A stretch of 64,000 nt of DNA, from contig NZ_JAMBPQ010000039.1 in assembly GCF_024206495.1 (NCBI RefSeq), positions 1 through 64,000 of the forward strand, given 5' to 3'. Shown here one piece after another: positions 1 to 9,433 of the stretch; the first letter of the stretch is position 1, and every line of letters starts with the position of its first letter. The stretch is from Paraburkholderia sp. CNPSo 3272. Its GTDB lineage: Bacteria; Pseudomonadota; Gammaproteobacteria; Burkholderiales; Burkholderiaceae. The translations under genes were made by a program, and so were the position numbers. Under the pieces are notes generated by a model. The model was not told the origin of the DNA. It worked only from the letters and a program-made list of their open reading frames with translations, and ran no database searches.

Positions 1-841
1 CGTCATGCTCGCCGATGACGATCATTGCGTTGCCCGCTAATTTGCGCAGATCTGAAATGTACCGGTTACGCGGGTGATACGACGTGCTGAGGCGGTAGGA
101 GTACGAGAGTGTTTCGGTGCCGTCCCGGTATCGGATGGGCTTGTTAAAGTCAATGACCGGAAGCGCATTGAGTCCGCGAATGCCGAGTGCATTCAGGATG
201 ATCAGACCGATCAGGCGGCGCGCGTGAAGCTGTGCCCAGCCGCCACCCGACCCATCCCTGAGTGTCCGGGAGGTCGGAATGACGGGACTCGACAGCAGGA
301 ATCGCGAAACGAGGTGGGCATGGGTACCGCCTGCGAACCGGGTAACAAACCCACCACCACTGGAATGTCCTCCGAGGACAACGGGGCCACCATGCCCTTG
401 TTTCCGGAGTTCGGCGATCAGATCGGCAATGTCGTCTTCCAGTTGGCCGATGTATTCAACGTCCCCCCGGTGGCGGCCAGACTGATAGTGTCCGCGGAGA
501 TTTGGCAGGATTACCTTGGCCGCGCCGGCCTGGCTTACAGCCGAAGCCAGCGCATGGTAGGAGCGCCCGTGATACGACGATCCATGCACGAAGATTAGAA
601 TCGGGTTGGCGGAGGACGCGTAGAAGCGAAAGGCTAGTTGCTCGCCGTCTCTGGCGGGGTATCGGCAAAGCGAGGGTAAATCGCTATCGGGCACCGAATG
701 CAGCGAGGCAAATCCGAAAACGTCCTTCTCCTTTGGCGCGGGCGGCGACGCTACCAATACGATGGCGACGCCGATAATCAGCACGAACACTGCAAGAGCT
801 ATCCCTACTACGAGCAATATGGTCAAGGTGTCTCCAGGCAT
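1..841 (-). CDS. Alpha/beta hydrolase, membrane-anchored (3' end off window)
   Basis: An open minus-strand frame runs from ATG at 841 off the left edge, giving 280 visible residues. Residues 6-31 form one hydrophobic segment, so the catalytic domain is probably anchored in the inner membrane. The fold is clear from the oxyanion-type HGSS at 86-89, the nucleophile elbow GGHSSGG with Ser160, and a late IGEHD segment that fits the acid residue; the catalytic His would lie beyond the edge. This is the lysophospholipase/serine aminopeptidase-like hydrolase pattern; the substrate cannot be told. An in-frame ATG at 877 is an alternative start and neither has a good ribosome site. Plus-strand open frames over it are shadows. 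Confidence 0.85.
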   Translation of the reverse strand, partial: MPGDTLTILLVVGIALAVFVLIIGVAIVLVASPPAPKEKDVFGFASLHSVPDSDLPSLCRYPARDGEQLAFRFYASSANPILIFVHGSSYHGRSYHALASAVSQAGAAKVILPNLRGHYQSGRHRGDVEYIGQLEDDIADLIAELRKQGHGGPVVLGGHSSGGGFVTRFAGGTHAHLVSRFLLSSPVIPTSRTLRDGSGGGWAQLHARRLIGLIILNALGIRGLNALPVIDFNKPIRYRDGTETLSYSYRLSTSYHPRNRYISDLRKLAGNAMIVIGEHD

Positions 842-1218
842 GATTATGATCGGGCAATATGCGATATGGTCGCTCATGCTAAGACCGTGCGTGTAGCAGA
901 TCTTGCTGGATCTTTAAGCGATTGTCGACGATTCAGGCAGGCGTCTCGAACGGCCGGTTGTGGCCGAACGCGGGCCGACGGCGAACGCAACAGATCGACC
1001 CTGAGCCGTGATTCTGGCGCCTCGCGCAGCGATGTTGGCTGGTAATGCCGCTGATGCGCCCTACTATCGTTTGCAGGCAGCTTACTAATTTCTTCCAGCC
1101 GAGTTCATTTGGAGTGAGGTCTGCCTTAAGAGCCCCTCCCTCGCAGCACGGTGCGAACGATCGTCGTCTCTCGTTATCACCTGTGCGACATCCCGCTTTC
1201 TTGCCAGGAGACCCCGGA
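842..1218. other. Intergenic region between divergent genes
   Basis: The 377 bases between the divergently transcribed hydrolase and methyltransferase genes presumably carry both promoters. I see no convincing gene, hairpin or conserved box. Confidence 0.5.
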
Positions 1219-2015
1219 ATGTCAGACGATCCCTTTGCTCAACTGAAGGCAGTGCAGCGCGAAGCGTGGGCGGTGTTTGCGCCGTTGGAAGTGGTTACGA
1301 CGATGCCGGCGGCCGAGTTAGTTCGCTATGCACGCGTGTCTCCACAACACTCCGTACTCGACGTTGGTTGCGGCACCGGTGTGGTGGCGGTGACGGCAGC
1401 ACGCCTCGGTGCTCGTGCAAGTGGCGTGGATCTGGCGCCAGCGCTAATTGAGCGCGCGCACAAGAATGCCGCACTCGCCGATGTGGAGGTCGATTTCCGG
1501 GAGGGCGACGTCGAGGCGCTGCCCTATGCTGCCGCCAGCTTCGACATAGTGCTAAGCCAATACGGCCACATGTTCGCGCCGCGGCCTGAAGTGGCGATTG
1601 CCGAAATGCTGCGTGTACTAAAACCGGGCGGCACCATCGCGTTTTCGACGTGGCCGCCCGAGCACTTTGTCGGCCAAATGTTTGCACTGGTTGGCAAATA
1701 CCAGCCACCGCCCCCGGGCGCAGCGCCGCCGCCGCAATGGGGCGATCCGAATATCGTGCGCCAGCGGCTCGGCGATGCGGTCAGCGATATCACTTTCGAC
1801 CGCAGCGTGTTGCGCTTCCCGGCATTAAGCCCACAGCACTATCGCAAAGTGATGGAGGAGACGCTCGGGCCGGTGGTAAAGATGGTGCAGATTTTCAAAG
1901 CGATGAGTCAAAGCTAGCGACCTTCCGCGCCGAGTTGGACGGCTACATTGGTCGCCATCTGGAAAACAACATGCTGAGGCAGCACTATCTGATGACGCGC
2001 GCGATCAAGCGCTAA
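1219..2015 (+). pseudogene. Class I SAM-dependent methyltransferase, C-terminal frameshift
   Basis: ATG 1219 has an AGGAG ribosome site at 1206-1210. The frame encodes 232 residues to the stop at 1915-1917. SAM-binding motif I (LDVGCGTG) is at residues 47-54 and the acidic end of strand 2 is Asp71 (GVDLAP). The last residues before the stop (FKAMSQS) look wrong. In the next frame the sequence continues to 2015 as KLATFRAELDGYIGRHLE and so on to LMTRAIKR, the usual C-terminus of this family. One missing base near 1900 restores A-D-E-S-K-L-A. The gene is therefore either shortened by about 32 residues with the SAM domain intact, or inactive. Substrate unknown. Confidence 0.8.
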
Positions 2016-2340
2016 GTGACCGTCGTCGCTCATCCGGCGGGCGGAAGCGCCGCACTACAAAAAAGATCCAACACGGTCCGCGCGTTGCGCTGGCCTTGGT
2101 CCTCGAAATTGTTATTCTCACACCGACAAACGTCACCGGCGACGGCAAAGGACCGTGAACGACCCTGAAGAGACCTACAGCATCTCGAAAAATCAGTCCG
2201 CTTTCCATCTGATTTCCGCCTCCGACGAGTCGTTCATCGCGCTAGAACTCGGACACCAAGGGCGTGCGTCTGCCCGCAGATAGCGCGTGGAGGTACACTG
2301 AATTCCCGGTTTGGCCAAGACCGCGCGCAGGAGAACAGGG
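2016..2340. other. Intergenic region
   Basis: These 325 bases precede the diguanylate cyclase gene. No convincing coding sequence is seen. The AGGAG ribosome site of the next gene is at 2329-2333. Confidence 0.4.
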
Positions 2341-4089
2341 ATGCCCCCGAACGCCCCGGCGGACAGGCTTGTGAAGTCCATTTGGTACCGCGCCAGTTTG
2401 CGCCCCCGTCTGACGGTCGTGCTGTGTTTCGTCGCAGTGTTCGCGATCACGCTAATTCTTGCAGTACACCAATACTTCCTTGTCCGCGCGCGGGAACTCG
2501 ATCAGCGCTTGCATCGGCTCGAACTGCAGGCCATGACGCTGGATGTCGCCGTTCAAAACAACAAGCAGCAGTTGAGGTTTCTCCGCACCAGTGCCGAGCG
2601 AATGATTGCAGGTCCGTCTGCACCTTTTAGCCCAGCTTTGGATGCTCCATTCCAGACGGTGCTCAAAGCGCAGGAAGAGCCGGTGTGGAGCCTTCGGCTT
2701 CCGGAAAGTGACGTGCCCATTCGCGGCGTCGGCGCGCGACAACTTGCGAACATTCCGGGCCTGCAGCGGACGGAATCAACGTTTCTCGATGACCTGAGGC
2801 TGTCCCGACTGATGAGCAGGTTGCTCTCCGTCCAGTTTCGGTTGAGCACCAACCTCGAGCGTACGGCGTTTGTATCTGCAACGGGCGTGGTGGTCGCCTA
2901 CCCCGCATTGAGCGACGAGCAGACAGTAGGCCTTGTTCAATCGCTCGCCAGTTCGCGGCTGCTTCAAGTCTCCCGGCAACACCCGTTGGACTATGACGTG
3001 ATTTTCGATCCGATGTATGAACGAAAGAGTTCCGCAGGGCCGCGCCTGCTTTTCGGGACACCGGTCATGCGCAACGACGTGGTTCGTGGCGTCATCCTCT
3101 TTGTTATCCCGCAGCGCGCTGTCCAGGACTACATGCGGCTCGACACCACACCCGACGAGATTCACGCGTTAGTGCAACGAAACGGGACAGCCATCGCAAC
3201 AAGCGAGAATACCTTCACGGCCACCGACGAGAACCGGCTCGGGAGACTGCCTGCTCCATGGAACGACCTTTCTGTTGCTCCGCTGTTTCAGACGGGCGGC
3301 GGCGTATTGAGCGCACACCAGAGTCTTCTTCTCTATACGAAACTGCCGAGCACAGACCTGGTTCTGATCGACTACGTCCCTGCGAAAGCAGTGTTCCTCG
3401 CGGTAGTCCGACTGACCAGCGCGGTGTTTGCCGGAATCTGGTTGTTGCTGGGATTTCTTCTCTGGGCCACGCTTCTCGTTGTCGACCAGCTTCTCGCCCG
3501 ACAAATCGCACTCAGCGACCAGTTGAAGGCGTTGTCGCGGGTGGACCCGCTGACTAATCTCGCGAATCGTCGGCGTCTGGACGAGGAATTCAACGTATTC
3601 GCACGTGGGCGACACGCCGACCGATGCGTCGCGTTTCTCATGATCGACATTGACCACTTCAAGCGGGTCAATGATGTCTGGGGACACACAGTTGGAGACG
3701 AGGTGCTCAGGCATCTGGCCGGAGTGACCACGGCGGTCGTCCGTCCGCCTGATCTGGTTGCTCGATTTGGAGGCGAGGAATTCTGTGTTCTGCTGCCCAA
3801 TGCCTCCGCGGACGATGCGGCCCGGGTCGCGGAACGCATCCGCCTGGCGGTCGCTCAGACTGCATTCACTCCTGGCCAGGCAGAACTGAGACGTTTTGCG
3901 CCCGGCAGCGAGATCTGGATCACAGTGTCGATCGGCGTAGCAGAGATGGTATCTGACAACTGTCCCGATCTTGAATCGCTGGTCGCGGTTGCTGACCAGC
4001 GACTATACGCCGCAAAAGAGGGCGGCAGAAACAGGGTTGTGGCGGACGGGCCTGCGCGAAGCTGCGAAGTGGGCAGGCAGCAAGAGTAG
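2341..4089 (+). CDS. Membrane-bound diguanylate cyclase (GGDEF)
   Basis: The 582-residue protein makes cyclic di-GMP from two GTP. Transmembrane segments at about 24-47 and 350-382 bracket a periplasmic sensor region of some 300 residues, probably Cache-like. The GGDEF domain begins near 397 (RVDPLTNLANRR). Its active-site signature is GGEEF at 477-481, so it should be catalytically active. RPPD at 468-471 is in the right place for the inhibitory I-site, so product feedback is likely. ATG 2341 with AGGAG at 2329-2333 is preferred over the in-frame TTG at 2311. It stands alone, and its signal is unknown. Confidence 0.93.
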   Translation: MPPNAPADRLVKSIWYRASLRPRLTVVLCFVAVFAITLILAVHQYFLVRARELDQRLHRLELQAMTLDVAVQNNKQQLRFLRTSAERMIAGPSAPFSPALDAPFQTVLKAQEEPVWSLRLPESDVPIRGVGARQLANIPGLQRTESTFLDDLRLSRLMSRLLSVQFRLSTNLERTAFVSATGVVVAYPALSDEQTVGLVQSLASSRLLQVSRQHPLDYDVIFDPMYERKSSAGPRLLFGTPVMRNDVVRGVILFVIPQRAVQDYMRLDTTPDEIHALVQRNGTAIATSENTFTATDENRLGRLPAPWNDLSVAPLFQTGGGVLSAHQSLLLYTKLPSTDLVLIDYVPAKAVFLAVVRLTSAVFAGIWLLLGFLLWATLLVVDQLLARQIALSDQLKALSRVDPLTNLANRRRLDEEFNVFARGRHADRCVAFLMIDIDHFKRVNDVWGHTVGDEVLRHLAGVTTAVVRPPDLVARFGGEEFCVLLPNASADDAARVAERIRLAVAQTAFTPGQAELRRFAPGSEIWITVSIGVAEMVSDNCPDLESLVAVADQRLYAAKEGGRNRVVADGPARSCEVGRQQE

Positions 4090-4228
4090 GCGGTGGGTGT
4101 TACGCGACCACATCGACAAATGTGCGGCCGCTTTGGGCGCAAACTCAACCATCCAGCGTCGAAACATCACAGGCCCTTACTGGCCGACCGCGGGCATCAA
4201 CTTGCCGGTCCGCCAAGGAGGCGACGTT

Positions 4229-5452
4229 CTACCTGCCCGTACCGCCTAGGCGGAGTCGAAGTGCGTTCACCAAGGCGTTGCAGGTGCGCAGCAGCCATGC
4301 TAGTTGCTCTGCATCTCGCGCGGCCCCATCTCCTTGAGCTTCGAACTGAAGGCTGAGGCGTCCCGCTACCCGCTCGCCATCCTGCCCTTCGTTGATCTTG
4401 AATCGAATTGGCTGCCCGACTTCCTGTTCTAGCGCAGCCTGGTCCTCAATGAGCGCTTGCAACGCTTCCAGCCCGTCAGCGCCCAGAAACTTGACGAACA
4501 GGCCCGCCGTCCCCGGCTGCTCCCGGTAGGCAACGAGCCCTTGCACGGGGCCCGGTAGGTCTAGGCGGACGAAGTTGTTCCCGCCGTGTCGGGGCGGCGT
4601 CTGGTCCGGGTGGTCGAACTTCACCTGCTCAATGAATTTGTCCCAGAACGCGCGGTTGTGGAGCTTGGACGCGCTAATGGCCTTCGGTTGAGCCATGACC
4701 TCGAGCGCGGGCGCCGCTTCATCAAGCGCGGTTGTGCGCTCCAGCGGCACGCCGTCGGGGCGCACGAGCACCTCGCGTTGCACGACTTCTGTGTGCAATG
4801 GGACGGACGGCACGAGAAGCGTGCGCCCAACTCCGTCGCGATACGTGCGCACTTCAACCAGCGCCAGTTGAGACAGCACACCGCCCTGCGCGGTGAGCAG
4901 CCGGCGCAACGATTGTAAGTCGCTACGAATGCCGTCGCCTGCGATGGCGCAGAGGAAGTCACCACGCTCGAGCGACCGGTTCACAGAGTCGACGAACGCT
5001 CCCTCGTTTAGTTCGGGATGCACGGCTTTGACCGCAGCGAATATGGGATTTTCGCCAGTTAGGCCACGAGCCTTCTTGAGACGCGCTTCAAGGTCTGAAT
5101 ACGTCCACTCGGACAGCAACGATGCATATTCGAACAACTGCGCAATGACCTCGCGGCGAGCTTCGGGGTTGCGCCACAACTTGCATTCGACAAGCACGAG
5201 TCGGCCAGTCGCGGAAACGCCCAGGATGTCGAGGAAAACGCTCGAGGAGCCATAACGCAGCGGGAGCTCGCGGCAGAGCGGCACGAAGCTCTCGCCGTGG
5301 CCGAACATCTCGGTCATGGGCAGAAGCGCCGGTAGGTCAAAAATCCGCACTTGCAGCCAGCGTTCGTTGTGACCGTTCCCGGCGGTCAGAGCGACTGGCT
5401 GAAAGGCTGCGGGCGAGTCGGCGGTCTGCTCGTCGTAGAGGTAGGTGGTCAT
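4229..5452 (-). CDS. PD-(D/E)XK nuclease-like protein, function unknown
   Basis: This is a 407-residue soluble protein. Residues 70-110 read as a PD-(D/E)XK core: LDILGV with Asp75, then VLVECKLWRNPEARREV with Glu89 and Lys91, followed by a helix. This resembles endonuclease-like and repair or restriction accessory proteins. The C-terminal 150 residues contain a DUF4268-like stretch (FWDKFIEQ with later KFLGADGLEAL and INEGQDGE). No methyltransferase or helicase neighbour is present to make a restriction system. It is followed, divergently, by a broken integrase. Nuclease activity is inference from the three residues. Confidence 0.7.
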   Translation of the reverse strand: MTTYLYDEQTADSPAAFQPVALTAGNGHNERWLQVRIFDLPALLPMTEMFGHGESFVPLCRELPLRYGSSSVFLDILGVSATGRLVLVECKLWRNPEARREVIAQLFEYASLLSEWTYSDLEARLKKARGLTGENPIFAAVKAVHPELNEGAFVDSVNRSLERGDFLCAIAGDGIRSDLQSLRRLLTAQGGVLSQLALVEVRTYRDGVGRTLLVPSVPLHTEVVQREVLVRPDGVPLERTTALDEAAPALEVMAQPKAISASKLHNRAFWDKFIEQVKFDHPDQTPPRHGGNNFVRLDLPGPVQGLVAYREQPGTAGLFVKFLGADGLEALQALIEDQAALEQEVGQPIRFKINEGQDGERVAGRLSLQFEAQGDGAARDAEQLAWLLRTCNALVNALRLRLGGTGR

Positions 5453-5804
5453 GCACTGGTCTCGTGGTTCTGAGCCGCCCTGCTTCCACGTATGCGCGGG
5501 CGGATGTTATAGACGCCGACGATTGTACGGCTTCGCGTGACGCCTTTGCACCTCGTGCCGCTGGGCGGACTCCAGCTGGTTTATGTATTTGGGCGGGACG
5601 CTGTAGCGCTTGCGCTGGACGTAATTGACGCGGGTCGCTCTTCGGCGCTCTGTTGTCTGGGCGAAGCCGCCAGTTGAATGGCCGAATCACTGTTCGCGCC
5701 ACCGACCGCTCGTGGCCTGTTGCAAGCCTCCGGAAAATCGATCGTAAGCGGACGCCCGAGCGGGGTAACAAAATCGAACTCCCATCTTCCTGTGGGAGTC
5801 TGTC
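5453..5804. other. Intergenic region with hairpin before integrase
   Basis: These 352 bases contain an inverted repeat CTCCCA-N8-TGGGAG at about 5778-5797, directly before the integrase ATG. On the minus strand a short open stretch near 5520-5650 (VNYVQRKRYSVPPKY, stop TAA) has no start codon and may be a remnant of an unidentified gene. Confidence 0.3.
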
Positions 5805-6418
5805 ATGAAGACCGAACAAGCCCGTGAGGCATGGAACAAAGGGAAGCTCATCGGCCAAAAGCCTCCGCTGCGGCCAAAAGACGTCTGGGCCATCAGGATC
5901 CACCTCCAGAACGCCCACGCCGTCCGTGATCTCGCTTTGTTCAACTTGGCCATCGATAGCAAGCTGCGCGGCTGTGACCTCGTCAGTCTGAGAGTTCGCG
6001 ACGTTACTCACGGCAATCAGGTATTGCCAAGGGCGCTGGTTGTTCAGCAGAAGACCCAGCGACCCGTACAATTTGACTGACCGAGCCAACCCGGTGCGCC
6101 GTTGGAGCATGGCTCGAGAAGGCCTGCCTGAGGCCTGAGCAATGTCTTTTCCCGAGTCGACTTTCGGCGTATCCGCACATTTCGACCCGGCAATACGCCC
6201 GGATGGTACATCAATGGACGGCTGCCGCAGGGTTAGACCCAACCATTTATGGGACTCATTCGATGCGCCGCACTAAAGTGACATTGATATACAAGCGCAC
6301 AAAGAACCTCAGGGCCGTGCAGCTGTTGCTTGGCCACAGCAAGCTGGAAAGTACAGTGCGATACCTTGGGATCGAAGTCGATGATGCCCTCGAGATCTCC
6401 GAGCAGACTGAGATCTAG
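5805..6418 (+). pseudogene. Tyrosine recombinase/integrase, one-base frameshift
   Basis: The first part (5805-6080) starts with a good GGGAG site and encodes the N-terminal core-binding half. It meets a stop right after RPVQF. The frame beginning near 6081 continues as LTEPTRCAVGAWL and so on through HISTRQYARMVHQW to EISEQTEI at 6415. It includes the catalytic R of HSMRR, the LLGHSKLESTVRY block and the final Tyr. Inserting one base after CAATTTGA (about 6078) restores the continuous short integrase of about 204 residues that is common in Burkholderia. Everything else looks intact, so the mutation is probably recent or a sequencing error. Confidence 0.88.
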
Positions 6419-6589
6419 CGGGACCGGCGCATGCCGCACGGACTGGGTATAAGTTCGTGTGGCTGCTTTTGGGCACTCCTCCGTCCGCGCGAAACCGGCC
6501 AGGAACGGTGGGTCGACATCGACGTCCTGATAATGGTCGCGCCCCTTTGAGTCACCCCAGTTCTGCGAGTGAGCACCCAAGCAGATCTG

Positions 6590-7834
6590 CTACTTGAGGG
6601 TGTACGTCAACGTGCCATACCCAAGTTGGTCGAAGCCACCGCTGGTCGAACCATAGTCGCCGCCACCGCCTTCCGGGCGCACCCGCTGCGCATATGCGGC
6701 AACGCCAGGCGCCTTGAGTTTCCTAAGCACCACGTAGTGGTTATAGAGCAATTCCCAGATCGGCCGCGTGTCGCCTCTTGATCCTGACGAAATCTCTGGC
6801 TGCGTCGCGAGACTGTCGGAATACAAGGTGTAGGGAACATCCTGGCCGAGGTTATATTGCGCGGCATATTCGGCACCCTTCAACAGACGGTTGCTGTCGT
6901 ACCCGAACAGATCGTCTCCCTGATTCCAGGCCATCTGGCAAAACGCACCCGCCAGTGCGAAGTCGAGCATGGTGTGCCCTTGGTCGCGGCCGCTTTCCTG
7001 AACCTGACCGAGCCCGTTCGGATACAGTTTCCAGACGAGGTGTTCGATGGAACCGTTGCCCGCGCCATGCTTGAAATACTCGACCGCTTCCGTATAAATG
7101 TCCCGGCGGTCGGTCAGCACGCCAATCGCCAGCATCGACGCCATGTTGGCGAGATCCCAGTTTGCCCAGTAGTGATCGACCTTCGTGCCGTTGTGCTTGG
7201 TCAGGAAGTCGTGGTTCATCGTGTAGAACACGTTGAGCATCATCGACTGGAAACGACGAAAATCCGCCGCTTTCCACTGCGGCGACGAGCGCAGAATTTC
7301 TGCAGCGTTCGCCAGCTCGTAGCCGTAGATGCCGGAGGCGAGGAACTTGTCTGAGCTACCATCGATCTTCTTCAGATTGCCCGACCAGGCATTCAAGATC
7401 TCGATGGACTTGTCGGCGTAGGCGTCGTCACCGGAGACTTTCCAACGCAACGCGAGCGCATAGGCTGCAGCCGCGTCGTTGAACAGCAGCGGATAGTTCT
7501 CGGCATGATCGAGGTTCTTGCCGCGATAGATGGCATCTTGCGGGCGCGGAGTCCAGTCCAGCGACGCGTGGCGGTTGGCGATCAAGCGCTGCCAACCTTG
7601 CAGCCAAGGTTGTTTGCCGTACGCCACATCGACTCGCATACGCTCGAAGTCCTGCTCGCTGTGCAGCAGCCCAGGATGCGCGAACGGCTTCGCTTCGATA
7701 TCGGACGGTCCTCGCGCGGCCACCGGAGCGGGTTGCCGGTCTCCGCCAGCGTAATTGTTCGCCGGTTGAGTGACGCAGGCCGAAAGGCTGGCCGCAGCGA
7801 CGATCGACGCAGTAAGTGTCGATTTTCTGGACAT
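6590..7834 (-). CDS. Alginate lyase family lipoprotein
   Basis: The 414-residue protein has a lipoprotein signal (MSRKSTLTASIVAAASLSAC, lipobox LSAC, Cys20). The body is an alpha-helical toroid-type polysaccharide lyase, recognisable from HPGLLHSEQDFERM, the aspartate-rich region before the helix bundle, and the late segments NWDLANMASM and ESGRDQGHTMLDFA. This family eliminates uronic-acid polymers such as alginate; the substrate here is unproven. I start it at 7834 because the signal peptide begins there; a longer in-frame start at 7948 would bury it. It stands alone, with no alginate synthesis genes nearby, so a scavenging or EPS-remodelling role is likelier than biosynthesis. Confidence 0.85.
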   Translation of the reverse strand: MSRKSTLTASIVAAASLSACVTQPANNYAGGDRQPAPVAARGPSDIEAKPFAHPGLLHSEQDFERMRVDVAYGKQPWLQGWQRLIANRHASLDWTPRPQDAIYRGKNLDHAENYPLLFNDAAAAYALALRWKVSGDDAYADKSIEILNAWSGNLKKIDGSSDKFLASGIYGYELANAAEILRSSPQWKAADFRRFQSMMLNVFYTMNHDFLTKHNGTKVDHYWANWDLANMASMLAIGVLTDRRDIYTEAVEYFKHGAGNGSIEHLVWKLYPNGLGQVQESGRDQGHTMLDFALAGAFCQMAWNQGDDLFGYDSNRLLKGAEYAAQYNLGQDVPYTLYSDSLATQPEISSGSRGDTRPIWELLYNHYVVLRKLKAPGVAAYAQRVRPEGGGGDYGSTSGGFDQLGYGTLTYTLK

Positions 7835-8421
7835 GGGTGGATGTGCCTCAAGAATTGAACGAACGAGTGCCTCGCGCTTTGCACCGAGGGCAAGCCTCGC
7901 ATCGGATGAACGAACGACTGAGAAGAATGGTTGACGTTGCCGGAACACGAAGCGTCACCGTGTACGCCCCTGCACGGAAGGCCGAGCCCAACAAGCTTGT
8001 CTGGGCGTATCGCTCTTGGTTGGACTGCACTGCCACCCAGTTGCCCTGGCTAATGTGTTGCCGATGCGGCTGATGCCGGGAGCGTTGTATACGGCATACG
8101 ACATGAGGCGAACGAAGAACTAAGCCGACGAACAGAAAACAAGGTCCATAACCGTACAGGGGGGAAACGTCATCGGCGAATCAATACCAGCGCCTCCTTG
8201 CAAACTCCGGCCCAGCATAGAGATGACGGGATTAAATCCGGCAGGCATTTCGTTGGTAAAGGCCCCGTGCGGTCGAGTTGAGCGGCCGCTTTGCGCGCAG
8301 GCGACCGTCCCGTTAGGGTCGACCAGAGACGTTCTCACACCTGCGTGTCAACGTCTCGCACGTCGGTGATCGGCCACAGGTCAACCGCAAACAGTGCGGC
8401 GAGTCGAGTCGGCTGTCCGCC
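7835..8421. other. Intergenic region
   Basis: These 587 bases lie between the lyase promoter side and the end of the DUF4148 gene. Short open frames exist on both strands but none has a ribosome site or recognisable product. Confidence 0.4.
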
Positions 8422-8727
8422 TCAATTGCGCTGCGCCTGAGGGCATTCCGCCTGATACCAACGATCGACCTGATGCTGCGCCGCATGTAGATTTTGCGGA
8501 TAGTGCGGATCGAACCTTCTTGGGTCGTACCCAGCCTTCCTCAGCGCGGCCAGTTCACTCTGGTTTTGCTCTTTTGTGACGGGCGCGTGGTTCTTGATAG
8601 CGGCGAGATCGCGGCATTGCTTTGCGCTCAGATGTGTCGCGCCTTGCGCCATGGCTCCTGGGGCGATGCCAGCGAGCAAGATCGTCAACGCGGAAATTAT
8701 CGGCCAGACCCTCGGCGAGTTCTTCAT
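8422..8727 (-). CDS. DUF4148-like small exported protein
   Basis: This is a 101-residue protein with a clear signal peptide (MKNSPRVWPIISALTILLAG, likely cleavage after GAMA). The mature part has the DUF4148 pattern APVTKEQNQSELAALRKAGYDPRR. Such proteins are abundant in Burkholderiaceae, exported, and of unknown function. The start has a purine-rich GGGGG site about eight bases upstream. Here the typical short domain is followed by an extension with YPQNLHAAQHQVDRW and a Cys near the end. Two Cys in the mature protein could form a disulphide. Confidence 0.75.
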   Translation of the reverse strand: MKNSPRVWPIISALTILLAGIAPGAMAQGATHLSAKQCRDLAAIKNHAPVTKEQNQSELAALRKAGYDPRRFDPHYPQNLHAAQHQVDRWYQAECPQAQRN

Positions 8728-8849
8728 GTCACGTCCCCCTTCTGTGAGGCAACGCAGTACGGACGATGATACGCTCGACGGTGCGATGCCTGCGAAGGTG
8801 AGCGTTCATCGGCTTAAAAGGGAGAGACAGGTGACCTGAATACACCTGA

Positions 8850-9270
8850 AACCCGCCGCTGAGTCTGCGCTGGATCGAAGGGCAGTTCAGGGTCGCAAGT
8901 ACGCATCCGCTGACAGTGAGACCTGACATTCGCGGTCGTGGCGGTTCGAATGACGGGAGTGCAACCTGAAGCTGCCTCACGAATGGTGACACCTGAGCGT
9001 CAGCAATGGCCGATAACTTGTCGTCGAGCAACGGTACGGAATGACCCGTCCTCTTCAAAACCCGCCCTGCGGCCTGATACGGCCCGAGAGATACCAACGA
9101 CGCGAGATGACTCGATCGCTTGCGCACCGAAGCGCTTCCCTCGTTGGGGCGCGTCCATTGCCTGACTACGCTGCAGGAGTCCTGATCACCGACTCGCCCG
9201 AGATGCACGACGCGTCAAGCGGTTCGCCACGCGAATCTTGACATTACAGGTCAACTGTCACAGTTAGGGT
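8850..9270. repeat. Degenerate intergenic repeat, copy 1
   Basis: This block is similar to 22755-23180. Shared islands include CTGAAGCTGCC, GGCGACACCTGA-type text, CAATGGCCGATA, CGGGCAACGGTACGGA-type text, and near the right end GATCACCGACTCGCCCGA and TTCGCCACGCGAATCTTG. The two copies run in the same direction and both are followed on the right by part of the same HTH gene family. It looks like a non-coding, decaying repeat block rather than a gene. Confidence 0.65.
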
Positions 9271-9370
9271 CCCGCGGTCGGGGCCCGAATATTCAGCGAA
9301 CGTCGCCCGCGTCCAACCGAGGGGCGCGGCATGGGCGCTGACCCGGCTGGCAAGGCGGACGCAGTTTCTC
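9271..9370 (-). pseudogene. Remnant of HTH gene (same family as 23298-23636)
   Basis: On the minus strand this piece contains LGWTRATFAEYSGPDRGT-type text, across two frames. It is plainly related to LGWTQGAFAEYSGYDRRT in the intact gene at 23298-23636. The helix-turn-helix end and the last 30 residues are missing, cut where the text runs into the repeat at 8850-9270. The upstream part breaks down after about 9370. Confidence 0.55.
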
Positions 9371-9433
9371 CTGCTGCCCCACTGCCCTCCTGACTGGTCT
9401 CCAGCACCGTCTCTTCGCTGTCGTCCGCTGGCG

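Noticed and set aside
74-598. A 174-residue plus-strand open frame
   Set aside because: Antisense to the alpha/beta hydrolase, whose nucleophile elbow and topology are clear.
5337-6242. A 301-residue minus-strand open frame
   Set aside because: It overlaps the start of the PD-(D/E)XK gene and is antisense to the integrase; Arg/Pro-rich with no motif.
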